Shown here: positions 33,564 through 42,206 of the stretch, one piece after another
Numbering within the stretch: position 1 is the stretch's first letter
Layout of the letters: every line of letters starts with the position of its first letter
Source: JAGVPT01 sp035505655
Lineage (GTDB): Bacteria; Bacteroidota; Ignavibacteria; UBA10030; UBA8401
Length of the DNA stretch: 64,000 nt
Assembly (NCBI GenBank): GCA_035505655.1
Contig: DATJQP010000063.1
Coordinates: 47,072 to 111,071 of the forward strand
Direction: 5' to 3'
Made by a program: the position numbers and the translations under genes
Notes under the pieces: model-generated
Told to the model about the DNA's origin: nothing
What the model saw: the letters and a program-made list of their open reading frames with translations, nothing else
The model's database searches: none

Positions 33564-34649
33564 ATGCAAATCGGAATAGTTGGACTCCCCTTTTCAGGAA
33601 AGTCGACCCTCTTCCAGACAATCACGAAAACGCATCTCGACCAAACCGCGCTCGCAAAGGCGGAAGCCCACCACGCGGTCGTGAAAATCCCCGACGCGCG
33701 ACTCGACAAGCTCGCCGCCCTCTTCTCACCCAAAAGCACCGTTCATGCGGCGATCGAATTCGTGGACGTTGTCGGGCTGAAAAAGGGAGATTCCGGGTCG
33801 ACCCAGTTCACGACAAACTTTCTCGCGAACGTGAAGACCAACGACGCGCTCGTCCAGGTAGTCCGTCTCTTCGCCAACGACGCAGTTTCGCATCCGGAAG
33901 GTTCGAACGATGCCCTCCGGGATATTGCCTCCTTCGAGACGGAATTCATCATCTCGGACCTCTCGATCGTTGAGACAAGGATCGAAAAGATCACCAAGCA
34001 GCTTCAGAAGATCCATGACGAGCTGCTGAAGAAGGAACTTCCCGTGCTCGAGAAATGCCGGGCGAACCTCGACAGGGAAAAACCTCTCCGTGACGTGGAG
34101 TTTTCCCGCGATGAACTGAACATCCTGAAAACCTACCAACTCCTTTCGCTCAAGCCCATGCTCATTGCATTGAATTTCGACGATGCCCAGTTGTCTTCAT
34201 CCGGCGAGCAGGTGGAGGTCGTGAGGAAGAGCAAGTCGGGGACGAACACGAAAATCGTTTCATTCTTCGGGAAGATCGAGCTCGAGATGTCCGAACTTCC
34301 CGACGACGAGGCCGCAGCATTCATGAGCGAATACGGGATCAAGGAATCGGCACTCAATGCATTGATCCGGGAAGCCTATTCCTTGCTCGGGCTGCAGGCG
34401 TTCTTCACCGTCGGCGAGGATGAATGCCGTGCGTGGACGATCCGGAAAGGCATGAATGCCCAGGAGGCGGCGGGCGCGATCCATTCGGACTTCGTGTCGA
34501 AGTTTATCCGGGCTGAGGTCGTACACTACGATCACTTTATCGCCAACGGCGGGTCGTTCGCTAAAGCGAAGGAGACGGGTCACTGGAGGCTCGAAGGAAA
34601 AGAATATCCTGTCAAGGACGGCGACATCATTTCTATCAGACATAGCTGA
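33564..34649 (+). CDS. ychF: Divergent YchF-type GTPase/ATPase
   Basis: The 361-residue protein has YchF architecture: N-terminal G domain with a coiled-coil insert (about 130-200) and a C-terminal TGS domain (FFTVGEDECRAWTIRKG, then AAGAIHSDFVSKFIRAEVV). The P-loop is GLPFSGKST (residues 7-15) instead of the usual GLPNVGKST, and the switch II is DVVGLKKGDS. The extreme C-terminus ends ISIRHS instead of the usual FRFN-type end. YchF is a ribosome-linked, redox-regulated ATPase; this looks like a divergent paralogue, and its nucleotide preference cannot be read from sequence. Confidence 0.88.
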   Translation: MQIGIVGLPFSGKSTLFQTITKTHLDQTALAKAEAHHAVVKIPDARLDKLAALFSPKSTVHAAIEFVDVVGLKKGDSGSTQFTTNFLANVKTNDALVQVVRLFANDAVSHPEGSNDALRDIASFETEFIISDLSIVETRIEKITKQLQKIHDELLKKELPVLEKCRANLDREKPLRDVEFSRDELNILKTYQLLSLKPMLIALNFDDAQLSSSGEQVEVVRKSKSGTNTKIVSFFGKIELEMSELPDDEAAAFMSEYGIKESALNALIREAYSLLGLQAFFTVGEDECRAWTIRKGMNAQEAAGAIHSDFVSKFIRAEVVHYDHFIANGGSFAKAKETGHWRLEGKEYPVKDGDIISIRHS

Positions 34650-34713
34650 TTCTTTTGCGACGATGAAGAACGGAACTAAGACCCTCATTTCTTGGCTCAA
34701 GGACGGATCAAAA

Positions 34714-34845
34714 ATCGAAGAGCAAAAAAGAAAAATACAGAGTAAAGAGAAGAAACCCTCGCACATCTACACTTTGCGGGAACGGATACGTCTAGGTTTT
34801 TGATTTTTGCCTTGCATTGTTCCTCTTTCCGTTTTGCTCTTTGAT
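34714..34845. repeat. Imperfect long-range inverted repeat
   Basis: ATCGAAGAGCAAAA (34714-34727) and TTTTGCTCTTTGAT (34832-34845) pair at 13 of 14 positions, with a G-U in RNA for the other, across about 104 bases. Outer bases also pair in part. It may be a decayed small element or an RNA fold. Confidence 0.4.
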
Positions 34846-34863
34846 CTCTCCTCTGGCTCCTGA

Positions 34864-34894
34864 TTGATCTTCACGCCTACCTTTAGTACCTTGC
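34864..34894 (+). promoter_or_regulatory. Promoter of the dienelactone hydrolase gene
   Basis: TTG (34864-34866), 20 bases, TACCTTGC (34887-34894). Leader of about 45 bases with GGAGG before the ATG. Confidence 0.6.
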
Positions 34895-34942
34895 TGTTGC
34901 CAATTTCCCCATCACCAGAGAACAACCGAAGGAGGTAGAGCT

Positions 34943-35728
34943 ATGCGCTTGACGATCGTCATGTTGTTGCTTGTCGCGACCTCTCTCATGGAGGCAAAAG
35001 TCATCGGGACGCGTGTCGAGTATTCTGCGGGCGGAACCACGCTGAAAGGATACGTCGCGTTTGATAACACCTTCAAAGGCAAGAGACCGGGCATCATCGT
35101 CGTCCATGAATGGTGGGGGAACAACGACTACCCGCGTCACCGTGCCGAGATGCTCGCCAGACTTGGTTATGTGGCGTTCGCCGCGGACATGTACGGCAAT
35201 GGCACGGTCGTCAGCACTCCTGCGGAGGCGGGCAAATTGTCCGGTGAATCGATGAAGAATCCGGAGACGCTGAAAGCGAGATTTGACGCAGCGGTCGAGG
35301 CTCTAAAGAAGGAAAAGCACGTCGACCCTGCACAGATCGGCGCAATCGGGTACTGCTACGGCGGGGGCGTCGTTCTTTCGATGGCCTCGGCGGGCGAAGA
35401 CCTTAAAGGGGTCGTGAGTTTCCATGCGGGACTCGGCGGTGTCCCGGCTCCGAGCGGGAGTGGTGTGAAGGCAAAGATCCTCGTCTGCAACGGAGCGGCG
35501 GATAAGTTCAATCCCGAGCCGGTCATCAAACAGTTCAGATGGGGCCTCGATTCCGCCAAGGCGGCGTATACGTTCATCAACTACCCGGGCGCGATCCACA
35601 GTTTCACAAATCCTGCATCGACCGCCATCGGGAAGAAATTCAACATCCCACTTGCATACAACAAGGCGGCGGACAAGAAATCCTGGGCAGACATGAAGGA
35701 GTTCTTCGCGAAAGTATTCGCTCAGTAG
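34943..35728 (+). CDS. Dienelactone hydrolase family protein, exported
   Basis: The 261-residue protein begins with a signal peptide (MRLTIVMLLLVATSLMEA) and has an alpha/beta-hydrolase body. The nucleophile is the cysteine in GAIGYCYGGG, as in dienelactone hydrolases; the acid lies near CNGAADKF and the histidine in AIHSFTNP. The oxyanion segment is VVHEWWGNNDY. Periplasmic location suggests hydrolysis of small esters or lactones; the substrate is unknown. It is a single gene with its own promoter, facing the TonB-type gene. Confidence 0.9.
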   Translation: MRLTIVMLLLVATSLMEAKVIGTRVEYSAGGTTLKGYVAFDNTFKGKRPGIIVVHEWWGNNDYPRHRAEMLARLGYVAFAADMYGNGTVVSTPAEAGKLSGESMKNPETLKARFDAAVEALKKEKHVDPAQIGAIGYCYGGGVVLSMASAGEDLKGVVSFHAGLGGVPAPSGSGVKAKILVCNGAADKFNPEPVIKQFRWGLDSAKAAYTFINYPGAIHSFTNPASTAIGKKFNIPLAYNKAADKKSWADMKEFFAKVFAQ

Positions 35729-35744
35729 GATTCGGAGAGGAGTA

Positions 35745-35777
35745 AGCCTCGGACGAACTCGCAGGAACTCCGAGGCT
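35745..35777. terminator. Hairpin between convergent genes
   Basis: AGCCTCGGA (35745-35753) and TCCGAGGCT (35769-35777) form a perfect 9-bp stem between the stops of the dienelactone hydrolase and TonB-type genes. Neither strand has a good T-run, so it may act as a weak bidirectional terminator. Confidence 0.45.
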
Positions 35778-35810
35778 CCATGCGGGGAGAGCCTGCGATT
35801 GTCGACCTGG

Positions 35811-38678
35811 TCAGCGGACAGTGTATGTGAAGGTGAGCATATAATAGCGGCCGAGGACATTGTTCTGCGTGTCCTCGATGTATGTACCGGTCACCGTCCG
35901 CGTCACGCTTTTGTTTTGATTGAGCAGATCGGCGACCGACATCGTCAGTTCTCCCTGTTCCTTCGCGAACAATTTCTTGCCGAAACTCATATTCCACAGG
36001 ACGGTGTTTTTGTCATACCCTCCGCTCAGCCCGCTGATCAAAGCGTTGTCGACTTCATTCCGGTAAACGATCCCCTGCCAGAACATGAGACTCGATTTCA
36101 CCCCGGCCGTGTGAGAATAATAGTGGCTGTTGAGGTCCGGCTCGAAGGAGTTTTGTGAGATGTTATAGTTCCCCTGGTAGGAAAGGGTAAAATCGACCTT
36201 TTCGCTCACGTTGCTGCTGAGCACCGCTCCGGCACTCGGGCCGTACGTATTCGCGACGTTGAGGTTTCTGTTGATGAGGCCGGGACTTCGTGCATAGGTG
36301 AGCCCAGACGTGAGGTTGAGGTTGCTCTTGATGGGGGTGACGACGAGACTGTAGGTGAGGAATGAATTGACCGTCCATTGGTCGTTGAGATTCACCGGAT
36401 ACGTCAATTGCGTTCCGCGGTTCATGACGATCCCCCCCGAGAGTATAGTGTCGCGAAGCGCCGTTGTCGTCGCGTTCGCAATATCATTGTTGGTGTAACC
36501 GGCCGAGAGAAGAAGAAAGACGCTCCGGGCATTGTCGACGTTTGTCACCGAATAACGGGCGATGATAGACTGGGTGTATGATTGGCTCAGCGCCGGGTTC
36601 CCCGTGCTCAGCTGGAGCGGATTCGAATTGTCGACGACGTCCTGGAGCTGGGTGATGGACGGAGCCTGGGTAGAGGTTCTGTAGAAGATCCGGAGGTTTT
36701 TGTGGTCGGCAAGGTTGACCATCAGCATCGCATTCGGAAGCACATTGTAGAAGATCCTGTCGATCGTGCTGCTGAGGGGAAATGTCTGACGTCCGTGCAG
36801 TGATGCGACCTGATAGGAAACGCCGGCCATTGCATTGAGCCCTGAAATCCTGAGCCGATAGGCGATCCCTCCGCTTTGTGTCCAGTATTGGTTTTCATAA
36901 CTGTTCGAGTATGCGGTGTCCGGCGTTGTGTACTCGCCGGTGAGTGGATCGAAATTGTACTTCTTATTGTCGGAGTTATTCCGCGAAAACGACGGGGTAT
37001 AGCTCAGCATGAGCAGGCTAACGCCTCCGACCGGCTCGGTGTAGGCAAGCCGCGAGCTCAGCGAATAGCCCTCCGTCCGGACCGGCGTCTGCTGGTTGAG
37101 GGTATCGGAAGCGGTGCCGGTCGCCTGGTAGTATTCACTCGTCGCCTCCTGCATCGTGGTGCCGCGTTTGTTGTTCATTGTCGCGCCGACGTCGAGCGAG
37201 ATCGTCCGTCCCGGCTCGTCGAATTTGTGGCGCAGGATGATGTGGTTTGACAGGTTGTCTCCGCTCGTATGGGCGTAGTTGTCGTTCGCGGTCTGATTGA
37301 TGAGCTGCTGAGTTGCGAGTGAGTTAACGCCGCTGAGGAGACTTGAAGAGCTGTTGTTCTGAAAATAAAGCCGCGGGAGCTCGATGATCGAGTTCAGTGT
37401 GTCCGGCGTATACACCATTCTCATGTCGACGCGGTGGTTCCCGTTCTTGCTCTCCGCATTGCTGTTTTCGTCGTAAAGGGTGACGGAATCCGGAGTCGGG
37501 AAGTACTGCATCCTCTGTTTCTGATCGTTCGATGTGTTCGTATTGTTGTAGAAATAGCTCTGCGTCACGGAGAGATCGCTCCCCCAGTTGTCGGTGTAAT
37601 TGAGGCCGACGGAATTCGTCGTCGCGATTCCGCTCTGCTGACCGACGAGGAAGTTGCTCACATTCCCTCCGCCGAATCCTCCCGGTCCGCCGCCGACAAA
37701 TCCGCCGCCTCCCATCCCACCCCCACCTCCGCCACCCCTGAATCCTCCTCCACCGCCTCCGCCAAAACCGCCCCGGCCGCCGCCGTTTCCGACAACCCCG
37801 AGCAGATCCTGGGTCGAGAAGTTCTGCTGGTTCAGGTTGTTCGAAAGAGCAATCGCGGAAAGCCTCGTTCCTTCGTGAAAGAAATTGCCGCTTCCTCCGG
37901 TCAGGTAGCGGTCATCATCGCCGTATCCGCCGTAGACTTTGCCGAATTGTTGGTTTCGTTTGTTGGCTCTCGTAATAATATTGATCGTCTTCACCGACTG
38001 ACCGTCGTCGAAACCGGTAAACTCGGCCTGATCGCTCATTTTGTCAAAGACCTGGATCTTTGCAATCGCGTCGGCAGGAAGGTTCCTCAGCGCAAGGGTA
38101 GGATCGTTCCCGAAGAACGGTTTCCCGTCGACGAGAACCTGCTGAACGGTCTCCCCCTGAGCAGTGACCGTCCCGTTGGTGACGATGACTCCGGGGAGTT
38201 TGCCGATGAGGTCTTCGGCGAGCGCATCCGGGTTCGTCTTGAAAGCTCCTGCGTTGAACTCCGTCGTATCGGCCTTTTGCACCGCCGGGGGCGGAGATCC
38301 CTCGATATCGACCTCTCCGAGAGGAATTGGGATCTGCTCAAGCTTGAGGTCCGGAAGGGTCACATTCCGGTCCATTACGCGGATTGTCTTCGTGAACGTC
38401 GTGCATCCGACAAAGGTCGCCTCGAGGAGGTAGGAATGCGTGCGGATTCCGGTGAACTGATAGTGACCGGAATAGTCGGTAGAGGTGATGTACGTTTCTT
38501 CGGGATTGTCGCTGTTCGTGATCTTGACGTGTGCACCATAAAGAGGAGTGCTTGTCTTGCTCTCAATGACCCTTCCTTCTACCTGGGAAGTCTGAGCGAC
38601 TGCAAGGGAGGATATCAAGCAGAGGAGAACAATGCAAAAAGGTACCAACCTTGTCATCGGGCGTATCCAGACATTCAT
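35811..38678 (-). CDS. TonB-dependent-receptor-like outer-membrane protein
   Basis: The protein is 955 residues from the ATG at 38678. After a signal peptide (VPFCIVLLCLISSLAVAQ) comes a carboxypeptidase-regulatory-like beta-sandwich (VEGRVIESKTSTPLYGAHVKI). A plug-like domain follows (LIGKLPGVIVTNGTVTAQGE, QVLVDGKPFFGNDP), then a long beta-barrel that ends in an aromatic/Arg-type strand (YMLTFTYTVR). A run of almost pure glycine (residues about 293-341) sits early in the barrel. This fits the Bacteroidota outer-membrane beta-barrel/TonB-receptor family without a SusD partner next door. An ATG at 38657 is an alternative start. Ligand unknown. Confidence 0.85.
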   Translation of the reverse strand: MNVWIRPMTRLVPFCIVLLCLISSLAVAQTSQVEGRVIESKTSTPLYGAHVKITNSDNPEETYITSTDYSGHYQFTGIRTHSYLLEATFVGCTTFTKTIRVMDRNVTLPDLKLEQIPIPLGEVDIEGSPPPAVQKADTTEFNAGAFKTNPDALAEDLIGKLPGVIVTNGTVTAQGETVQQVLVDGKPFFGNDPTLALRNLPADAIAKIQVFDKMSDQAEFTGFDDGQSVKTINIITRANKRNQQFGKVYGGYGDDDRYLTGGSGNFFHEGTRLSAIALSNNLNQQNFSTQDLLGVVGNGGGRGGFGGGGGGGFRGGGGGGGMGGGGFVGGGPGGFGGGNVSNFLVGQQSGIATTNSVGLNYTDNWGSDLSVTQSYFYNNTNTSNDQKQRMQYFPTPDSVTLYDENSNAESKNGNHRVDMRMVYTPDTLNSIIELPRLYFQNNSSSSLLSGVNSLATQQLINQTANDNYAHTSGDNLSNHIILRHKFDEPGRTISLDVGATMNNKRGTTMQEATSEYYQATGTASDTLNQQTPVRTEGYSLSSRLAYTEPVGGVSLLMLSYTPSFSRNNSDNKKYNFDPLTGEYTTPDTAYSNSYENQYWTQSGGIAYRLRISGLNAMAGVSYQVASLHGRQTFPLSSTIDRIFYNVLPNAMLMVNLADHKNLRIFYRTSTQAPSITQLQDVVDNSNPLQLSTGNPALSQSYTQSIIARYSVTNVDNARSVFLLLSAGYTNNDIANATTTALRDTILSGGIVMNRGTQLTYPVNLNDQWTVNSFLTYSLVVTPIKSNLNLTSGLTYARSPGLINRNLNVANTYGPSAGAVLSSNVSEKVDFTLSYQGNYNISQNSFEPDLNSHYYSHTAGVKSSLMFWQGIVYRNEVDNALISGLSGGYDKNTVLWNMSFGKKLFAKEQGELTMSVADLLNQNKSVTRTVTGTYIEDTQNNVLGRYYMLTFTYTVR

Positions 38679-38987
38679 CGTCGCTAGTTCGACGCTCGCT
38701 ACGGAGCATTGGTTTAACGAAATCCCGGTTGTGCGAAGCGCCTTCGAGCGCAAAGATCCGGGGGATCTCACCATATGAACTACTCATCAAAGGCTCCGCC
38801 ATTTTTCTGCCGAAGGAATGGCTTTGCCAGACTCTCTCCACGCATCCACCAACGCTTCCCTCGCTCACGACGGCTGGGTCTCTTTTTTCCATCAGGCAAA
38901 TCAGGACACTACCAAGATCCGTCACTCCTTGATTCAATGCGAAAAAGTTCCTATCCTCAGAAAGTCTGCACCCTCTGAAAGCATCGA
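38679..38987. other. Divergent intergenic region, no gene seen
   Basis: A 309-base gap between the TonB-type gene (minus) and the DUF4013 gene (plus). For the latter, TTG at 38929 and TATCCTCA at 38952 have the right spacing but a poor -7 box. No good promoter is visible for the minus gene, and no RNA gene is seen. Confidence 0.4.
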
Positions 38988-39572
38988 ATGGATCTGGCCC
39001 GCTCGTTTTCCCATGTCTTCAAAGACAGCTCCTGGTTTTTCAAAGTCTTTGTCGGGGGTCTGTTCCTCATCCTCTCGATGGCCGGAGTGGGCATCCCGTT
39101 CGTTCTCGGGTATGAGGCGCGGCACGTCGCCTCCATCTCCCGCCAACAGGATTCAGCGCTCCCTGAGTGGAAGCGACTTTCCGGGATTTTCAGAGAAGGG
39201 ATGACGATTGTGGCGGCGATGCTCGTCTATCTGACCGTCATCATCCTGACGGCGGCGGGAGCCGCCGGTGGACATCTTGATGGGGTGACAATCGGGGTCG
39301 GAGCCATGGCCGCGCTGGCGGCGAAGCCTCTCCTGATCATCCTGTACGTCCGGCGAAAAACGTTCATCGGATGCTTCCGGCTCGACGATGTCATGCGATC
39401 AGTCTTCCACCACCCTGCACTCTTCGCCGTCGGCCTCGGAGTTTCCTTCCTCACCGTGTTGGGGACGCTGGCGCTGGGATGGATGTCGTTGATCCTCGGC
39501 TGGCCGTTTGTGATCTTCTGGGGGATCATCGTCAACGCGCATATCGCGGGACAACTCGCAACGATATCCTGA
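38988..39572 (+). CDS. DUF4013-like membrane protein
   Basis: The 194-residue protein has about four to five helices, with VFVGGLFLILSMAGVGIPFVLGYEARHV near the start and FAVGLGVSFLTVLGTLALGWMSLILGWPFVIFWG near the end. The pattern of an early GYxxRHV-like segment after the first helix is that of DUF4013, a family of unknown function. It is followed 7 bases later by the BrkB/YihY gene, so the two form a unit. Confidence 0.75.
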   Translation: MDLARSFSHVFKDSSWFFKVFVGGLFLILSMAGVGIPFVLGYEARHVASISRQQDSALPEWKRLSGIFREGMTIVAAMLVYLTVIILTAAGAAGGHLDGVTIGVGAMAALAAKPLLIILYVRRKTFIGCFRLDDVMRSVFHHPALFAVGLGVSFLTVLGTLALGWMSLILGWPFVIFWGIIVNAHIAGQLATIS

Positions 39573-39579
39573 TCTCACA

Positions 39580-40488
39580 GTGAAACTTGGGCGAATTGAG
39601 AAGGGGGTGAGTTTCTTCCTCAGAAACTTCTGGGACGCAACACGGTACTACACTCGCGGGCTTCTGGCGAGGTTCGTGGAAGACGATGTCCTCTTTCTCG
39701 CATCGGGCATTGCCTTCAACGTCCTCCTCTGCATTATTCCCCTCCTTCTTCTCGTCTCCTCGCTGCTCGGGATTTTTCTGAAGTCATCGGACATCGCGAT
39801 GGCGAACATCGACAAGTTCCTTTCAAAGGCGCTCCCGAGTCAGGCCCAGGCCGTCGCGATCAAAGAGCTCACGTTCAGGATCATCAACGACTTTGTGGAA
39901 TTTCGCCGCTCGCTGGGTCTTTTTGGAGCGCTCGTTCTTATCTACACCTCTTCATCACTTTTCAGCGCCGTCCGGTCGGCCCTTCACCGGATCTACCATG
40001 TCACGACGACAACCGGGATTTTCGTCAGCCAGCTCAAGGACCTCATCCTTGTGCTCGCTCTCGGATGGCTCTTCATTTCGATCAACACGCTCAACGGGCT
40101 CTACACGATGTTCTCACGGTACAGCTCGGAGATTTTTGGGCCGAACTTCCTCTTCCTGCAAACCGCCCTCCCCGATTTCCTTGCGAGGCTTACCTCGTTC
40201 CTGCTCACCGTTCTGATGGCGTTCCTGGCCTTCCGGTTCATCCCATTCTACGGGACGACGAACAGATCCTCGATCGTCGCAGCCATATCGACGACCGTGC
40301 TCTGGAAGGCGGCCGGATTCCTCTTCGCGTGGTATTTGACGATGTTCCAGCCCTTCAGGAAGGTCTACGGAGCGTACGCTTTTATCCTCGTCGCAATGGT
40401 GTGGGTCTATTGCTCCAGCATTGTGTTCATCATTGGAGCAACGCTCGGGGGGCTTTACAAAGAGCGGATAGAGATCAGCGATACGTAG
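39580..40488 (+). CDS. YihY/BrkB family inner-membrane protein
   Basis: The 302-residue protein has about six helices. FLASGIAFNVLLCIIPLLLLVSSLLGIF is the conserved first core, LFGALVLIYTSSSLFSAVRSALHRIY the second, and VYGAYAFILVAMVWVYCSSIVFIIGATL the last; together these define the YihY/BrkB family (once misnamed RNase BN). The function is unknown, and an envelope transport role is often proposed. The start is GTG at 39580, 7 bases after the DUF4013 stop. Confidence 0.9.
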   Translation: MKLGRIEKGVSFFLRNFWDATRYYTRGLLARFVEDDVLFLASGIAFNVLLCIIPLLLLVSSLLGIFLKSSDIAMANIDKFLSKALPSQAQAVAIKELTFRIINDFVEFRRSLGLFGALVLIYTSSSLFSAVRSALHRIYHVTTTTGIFVSQLKDLILVLALGWLFISINTLNGLYTMFSRYSSEIFGPNFLFLQTALPDFLARLTSFLLTVLMAFLAFRFIPFYGTTNRSSIVAAISTTVLWKAAGFLFAWYLTMFQPFRKVYGAYAFILVAMVWVYCSSIVFIIGATLGGLYKERIEISDT

Positions 40489-40521
40489 GGCCGGCCTGCG
40501 GCGGGGGGAGGGGTGACACTC

Positions 40522-41511
40522 CTACTTCGCAAGAAAATCCTTCACGGCAGCAATGAACTCATCCTTCTTCTCGATGAAGAAGAAGTGGCCGGCATTGTCG
40601 AAGATTTGCTCCTTCGACCTTGGAAGCGATCCTACGAGGGATTCCATAGTGAAGTTGGAGATGTAATCCTTGTCGCCCACAAGGACGAGCGACTTGATTT
40701 TGAGCGTCCTGAGGTCCTCCCTCGAGTCGAAATCCTTCAGGTTTCCGCTGATATCAAAGTAGCCGTGGGTCCCCCACATTTCAAAGTAGACCGGCCATGA
40801 TCGATCGGGCATTGTGAAGTTGTCGGGGATTGACGCGGCGTTGGCGAAATAACTGGAGCTGCTCATCATCCCCTGAAGGACAACGTTTTCGTAGCCTGGA
40901 GTGTACTGGCCGTTGGCGATGAGACTATCTTTCTCGTATGCCTTGATCGTCGCTGCAACTTTGCGGGGCAGGAAATCACGAAAATTGTTAAGCCACGCGT
41001 TGAGATCCGACACCTGGGCGGTCGTGCTCATGAGGACCAGTTTGTTGACGTTGGCCGGATGTTTGATCGCGTACTCCTGGGCCACCATCCCCCCGGTTTC
41101 ATGCCCGATGATGTTGAGGGCGGAGATTTTCAGCGTCGTCCGGACCGACTCGATGTCGGCAACCATGTTCTCGATCGTGTACATCGCCGGATTTCTGAAC
41201 TCGGCCGAACGACCGCAGCCCCTCGGGTCGAGATAGATCATCTGATTGGAAGAGTCAAGCTCTGTGAGGTACGGAAGGAGATAGTCGAACGAGTATCCCG
41301 GGCCTCCCGGAATAACCAGCGTCGGCGACCCGTTCCCTTCGATCCGTATATAGAGGCTCACTCCCCCCTTGCCGGTGACGTATCCCGTGACGACCTTCTG
41401 CTTCAACGGAATGGCATCCGAATTCACCGCGTTCACCCGCTCCGTCCGCAAGCACCCATCGAACGAGCACGTCAGCGCCGCAACGAAGATCATCAACAAT
41501 GGAGTGCGCAT
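40522..41511 (-). CDS. Exported alpha/beta-hydrolase fold protein lacking the nucleophile serine
   Basis: The protein is 329 residues from the ATG at 41511, with AGGAG 8 bases upstream. It has a lipoprotein-like signal (LMIFVAALTCSFDGC) and a prolyl-iminopeptidase-like core: VIPGGPGYSFDYLLPYL (oxyanion region) and DPRGCGRSAEF. The nucleophile elbow reads IIGHETGGMVA, so the serine of GxSxG is glutamate. The acid (LVGDKDYISN) and histidine (NAGHFFF) are kept. It may be a pseudoenzyme or a binding protein. Codon use looks normal and the frame is intact. Confidence 0.85.
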   Translation of the reverse strand: MRTPLLMIFVAALTCSFDGCLRTERVNAVNSDAIPLKQKVVTGYVTGKGGVSLYIRIEGNGSPTLVIPGGPGYSFDYLLPYLTELDSSNQMIYLDPRGCGRSAEFRNPAMYTIENMVADIESVRTTLKISALNIIGHETGGMVAQEYAIKHPANVNKLVLMSTTAQVSDLNAWLNNFRDFLPRKVAATIKAYEKDSLIANGQYTPGYENVVLQGMMSSSSYFANAASIPDNFTMPDRSWPVYFEMWGTHGYFDISGNLKDFDSREDLRTLKIKSLVLVGDKDYISNFTMESLVGSLPRSKEQIFDNAGHFFFIEKKDEFIAAVKDFLAK

Positions 41512-41591
41512 ACAAAGTCTCCTGCGGGAGTCATTGAATGGTTCGTCCTCATTCAGCACAGATGGGCGGCAACGCTGGATCAAATCAGGCA

Positions 41592-41621
41592 GAATGTAAA
41601 CAGTTTTTCTGCGAATGTAAA
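41592..41621. repeat. Direct repeat 21 bases apart upstream of the hydrolase gene
   Basis: GAATGTAAA occurs at 41592-41600 and again at 41613-41621, i.e. two helical turns apart, about 80 bases before the hydrolase ATG and just past the trmH-like stop. Possible operator. Confidence 0.4.
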
Positions 41622-41624
41622 GGG

Positions 41625-42206
41625 CTATTTTCTCAACCACTCTTCGAAAAGGCTCTCAAAAAGTCCGGGGGAAAACTGGAGTCCATCGTACTGTCCGGCG
41701 GCGGTCCGCTGACGAAGTGCCTCGTAAAGAATGACGGCACAGGCCACTGAGACGTTAAGACTCTGGATCATCCCCATCATGGGTATTTTGATTGTCCCAT
41801 CCGCAAGCGACGCCGCTTCGTCCGAGACGCCGATGTGCTCGTTTCCGAAAACGATCGCGCATTTTGATGTGAGGTCGATGGCATAGGGTGATCGTGCCTC
41901 ATCGGAGAGGCGCGTCGCAAGGATGAGAAAACCCTCGGATCGGAGCTGATCGTAGCACGACCGCACCGATGGAAATTTCCTGCGTCCCACCCACTTGTTC
42001 GCGCTCGACGAGCTCTTCTTCCCCACCCTCGGAAACTTCTCCTTCGTGTAGACGAGCTGGACTTCGTGAATTCCGACCGCATCCGCCGAGCGGAGCATCG
42101 CGCTGACGTTGTGGGGATCGTGAATATTCTCCATGACGATCGTCAGCCCGGGCTGGCGCCGCGACAGGACCGACCGGATCTTCGATTCACGCCGCTCCGA
42201 TTTCAT
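41625..42206 (-). CDS. TrmH/SpoU-type RNA 2'-O-methyltransferase
   Basis: The 193-residue knotted methyltransferase shows LTIVMENIHDPHNVSAMLRSADA (motif 1), ALEL-type middle, CAIVFGNEHIGVSDEA (motif 2) and IPMMGMIQSLNVSVACAVILYEAL (motif 3). The MENIHDPHNVSA form is typical of TrmH, which methylates G18 of tRNA, so tRNA (guanosine-2'-O-)-methyltransferase is the most likely role. Its ATG overlaps the DMT gene stop (ATGA), so it is the last gene of a three-gene operon. Confidence 0.9.
   Translation of the reverse strand: MKSERRESKIRSVLSRRQPGLTIVMENIHDPHNVSAMLRSADAVGIHEVQLVYTKEKFPRVGKKSSSSANKWVGRRKFPSVRSCYDQLRSEGFLILATRLSDEARSPYAIDLTSKCAIVFGNEHIGVSDEAASLADGTIKIPMMGMIQSLNVSVACAVILYEALRQRTAAGQYDGLQFSPGLFESLFEEWLRK

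Larger units (their letters stand above)
34650..34942. other. Intergenic region with inverted repeat, no gene seen
   Basis: This 293-base gap is richer in A/T than its surroundings. It holds a 14-base imperfect inverted repeat, a 46-codon open frame (34663-34803) with no family features, and the dienelactone hydrolase promoter near its end. Confidence 0.5.

Noticed and set aside
34663..34803. A 46-codon plus-strand open frame after ychF.
   Set aside because: It has an ATG but no ribosome-binding site or known family, and its lysine-rich sequence follows the A-rich DNA. It is noted only as part of the intergenic region.
37434..38687. A 417-residue plus-strand frame and a proline-rich 74-residue frame across the TonB-type gene.
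   Set aside because: The proline-rich stretch is simply the complement of the glycine codons; there is no independent support for a gene.
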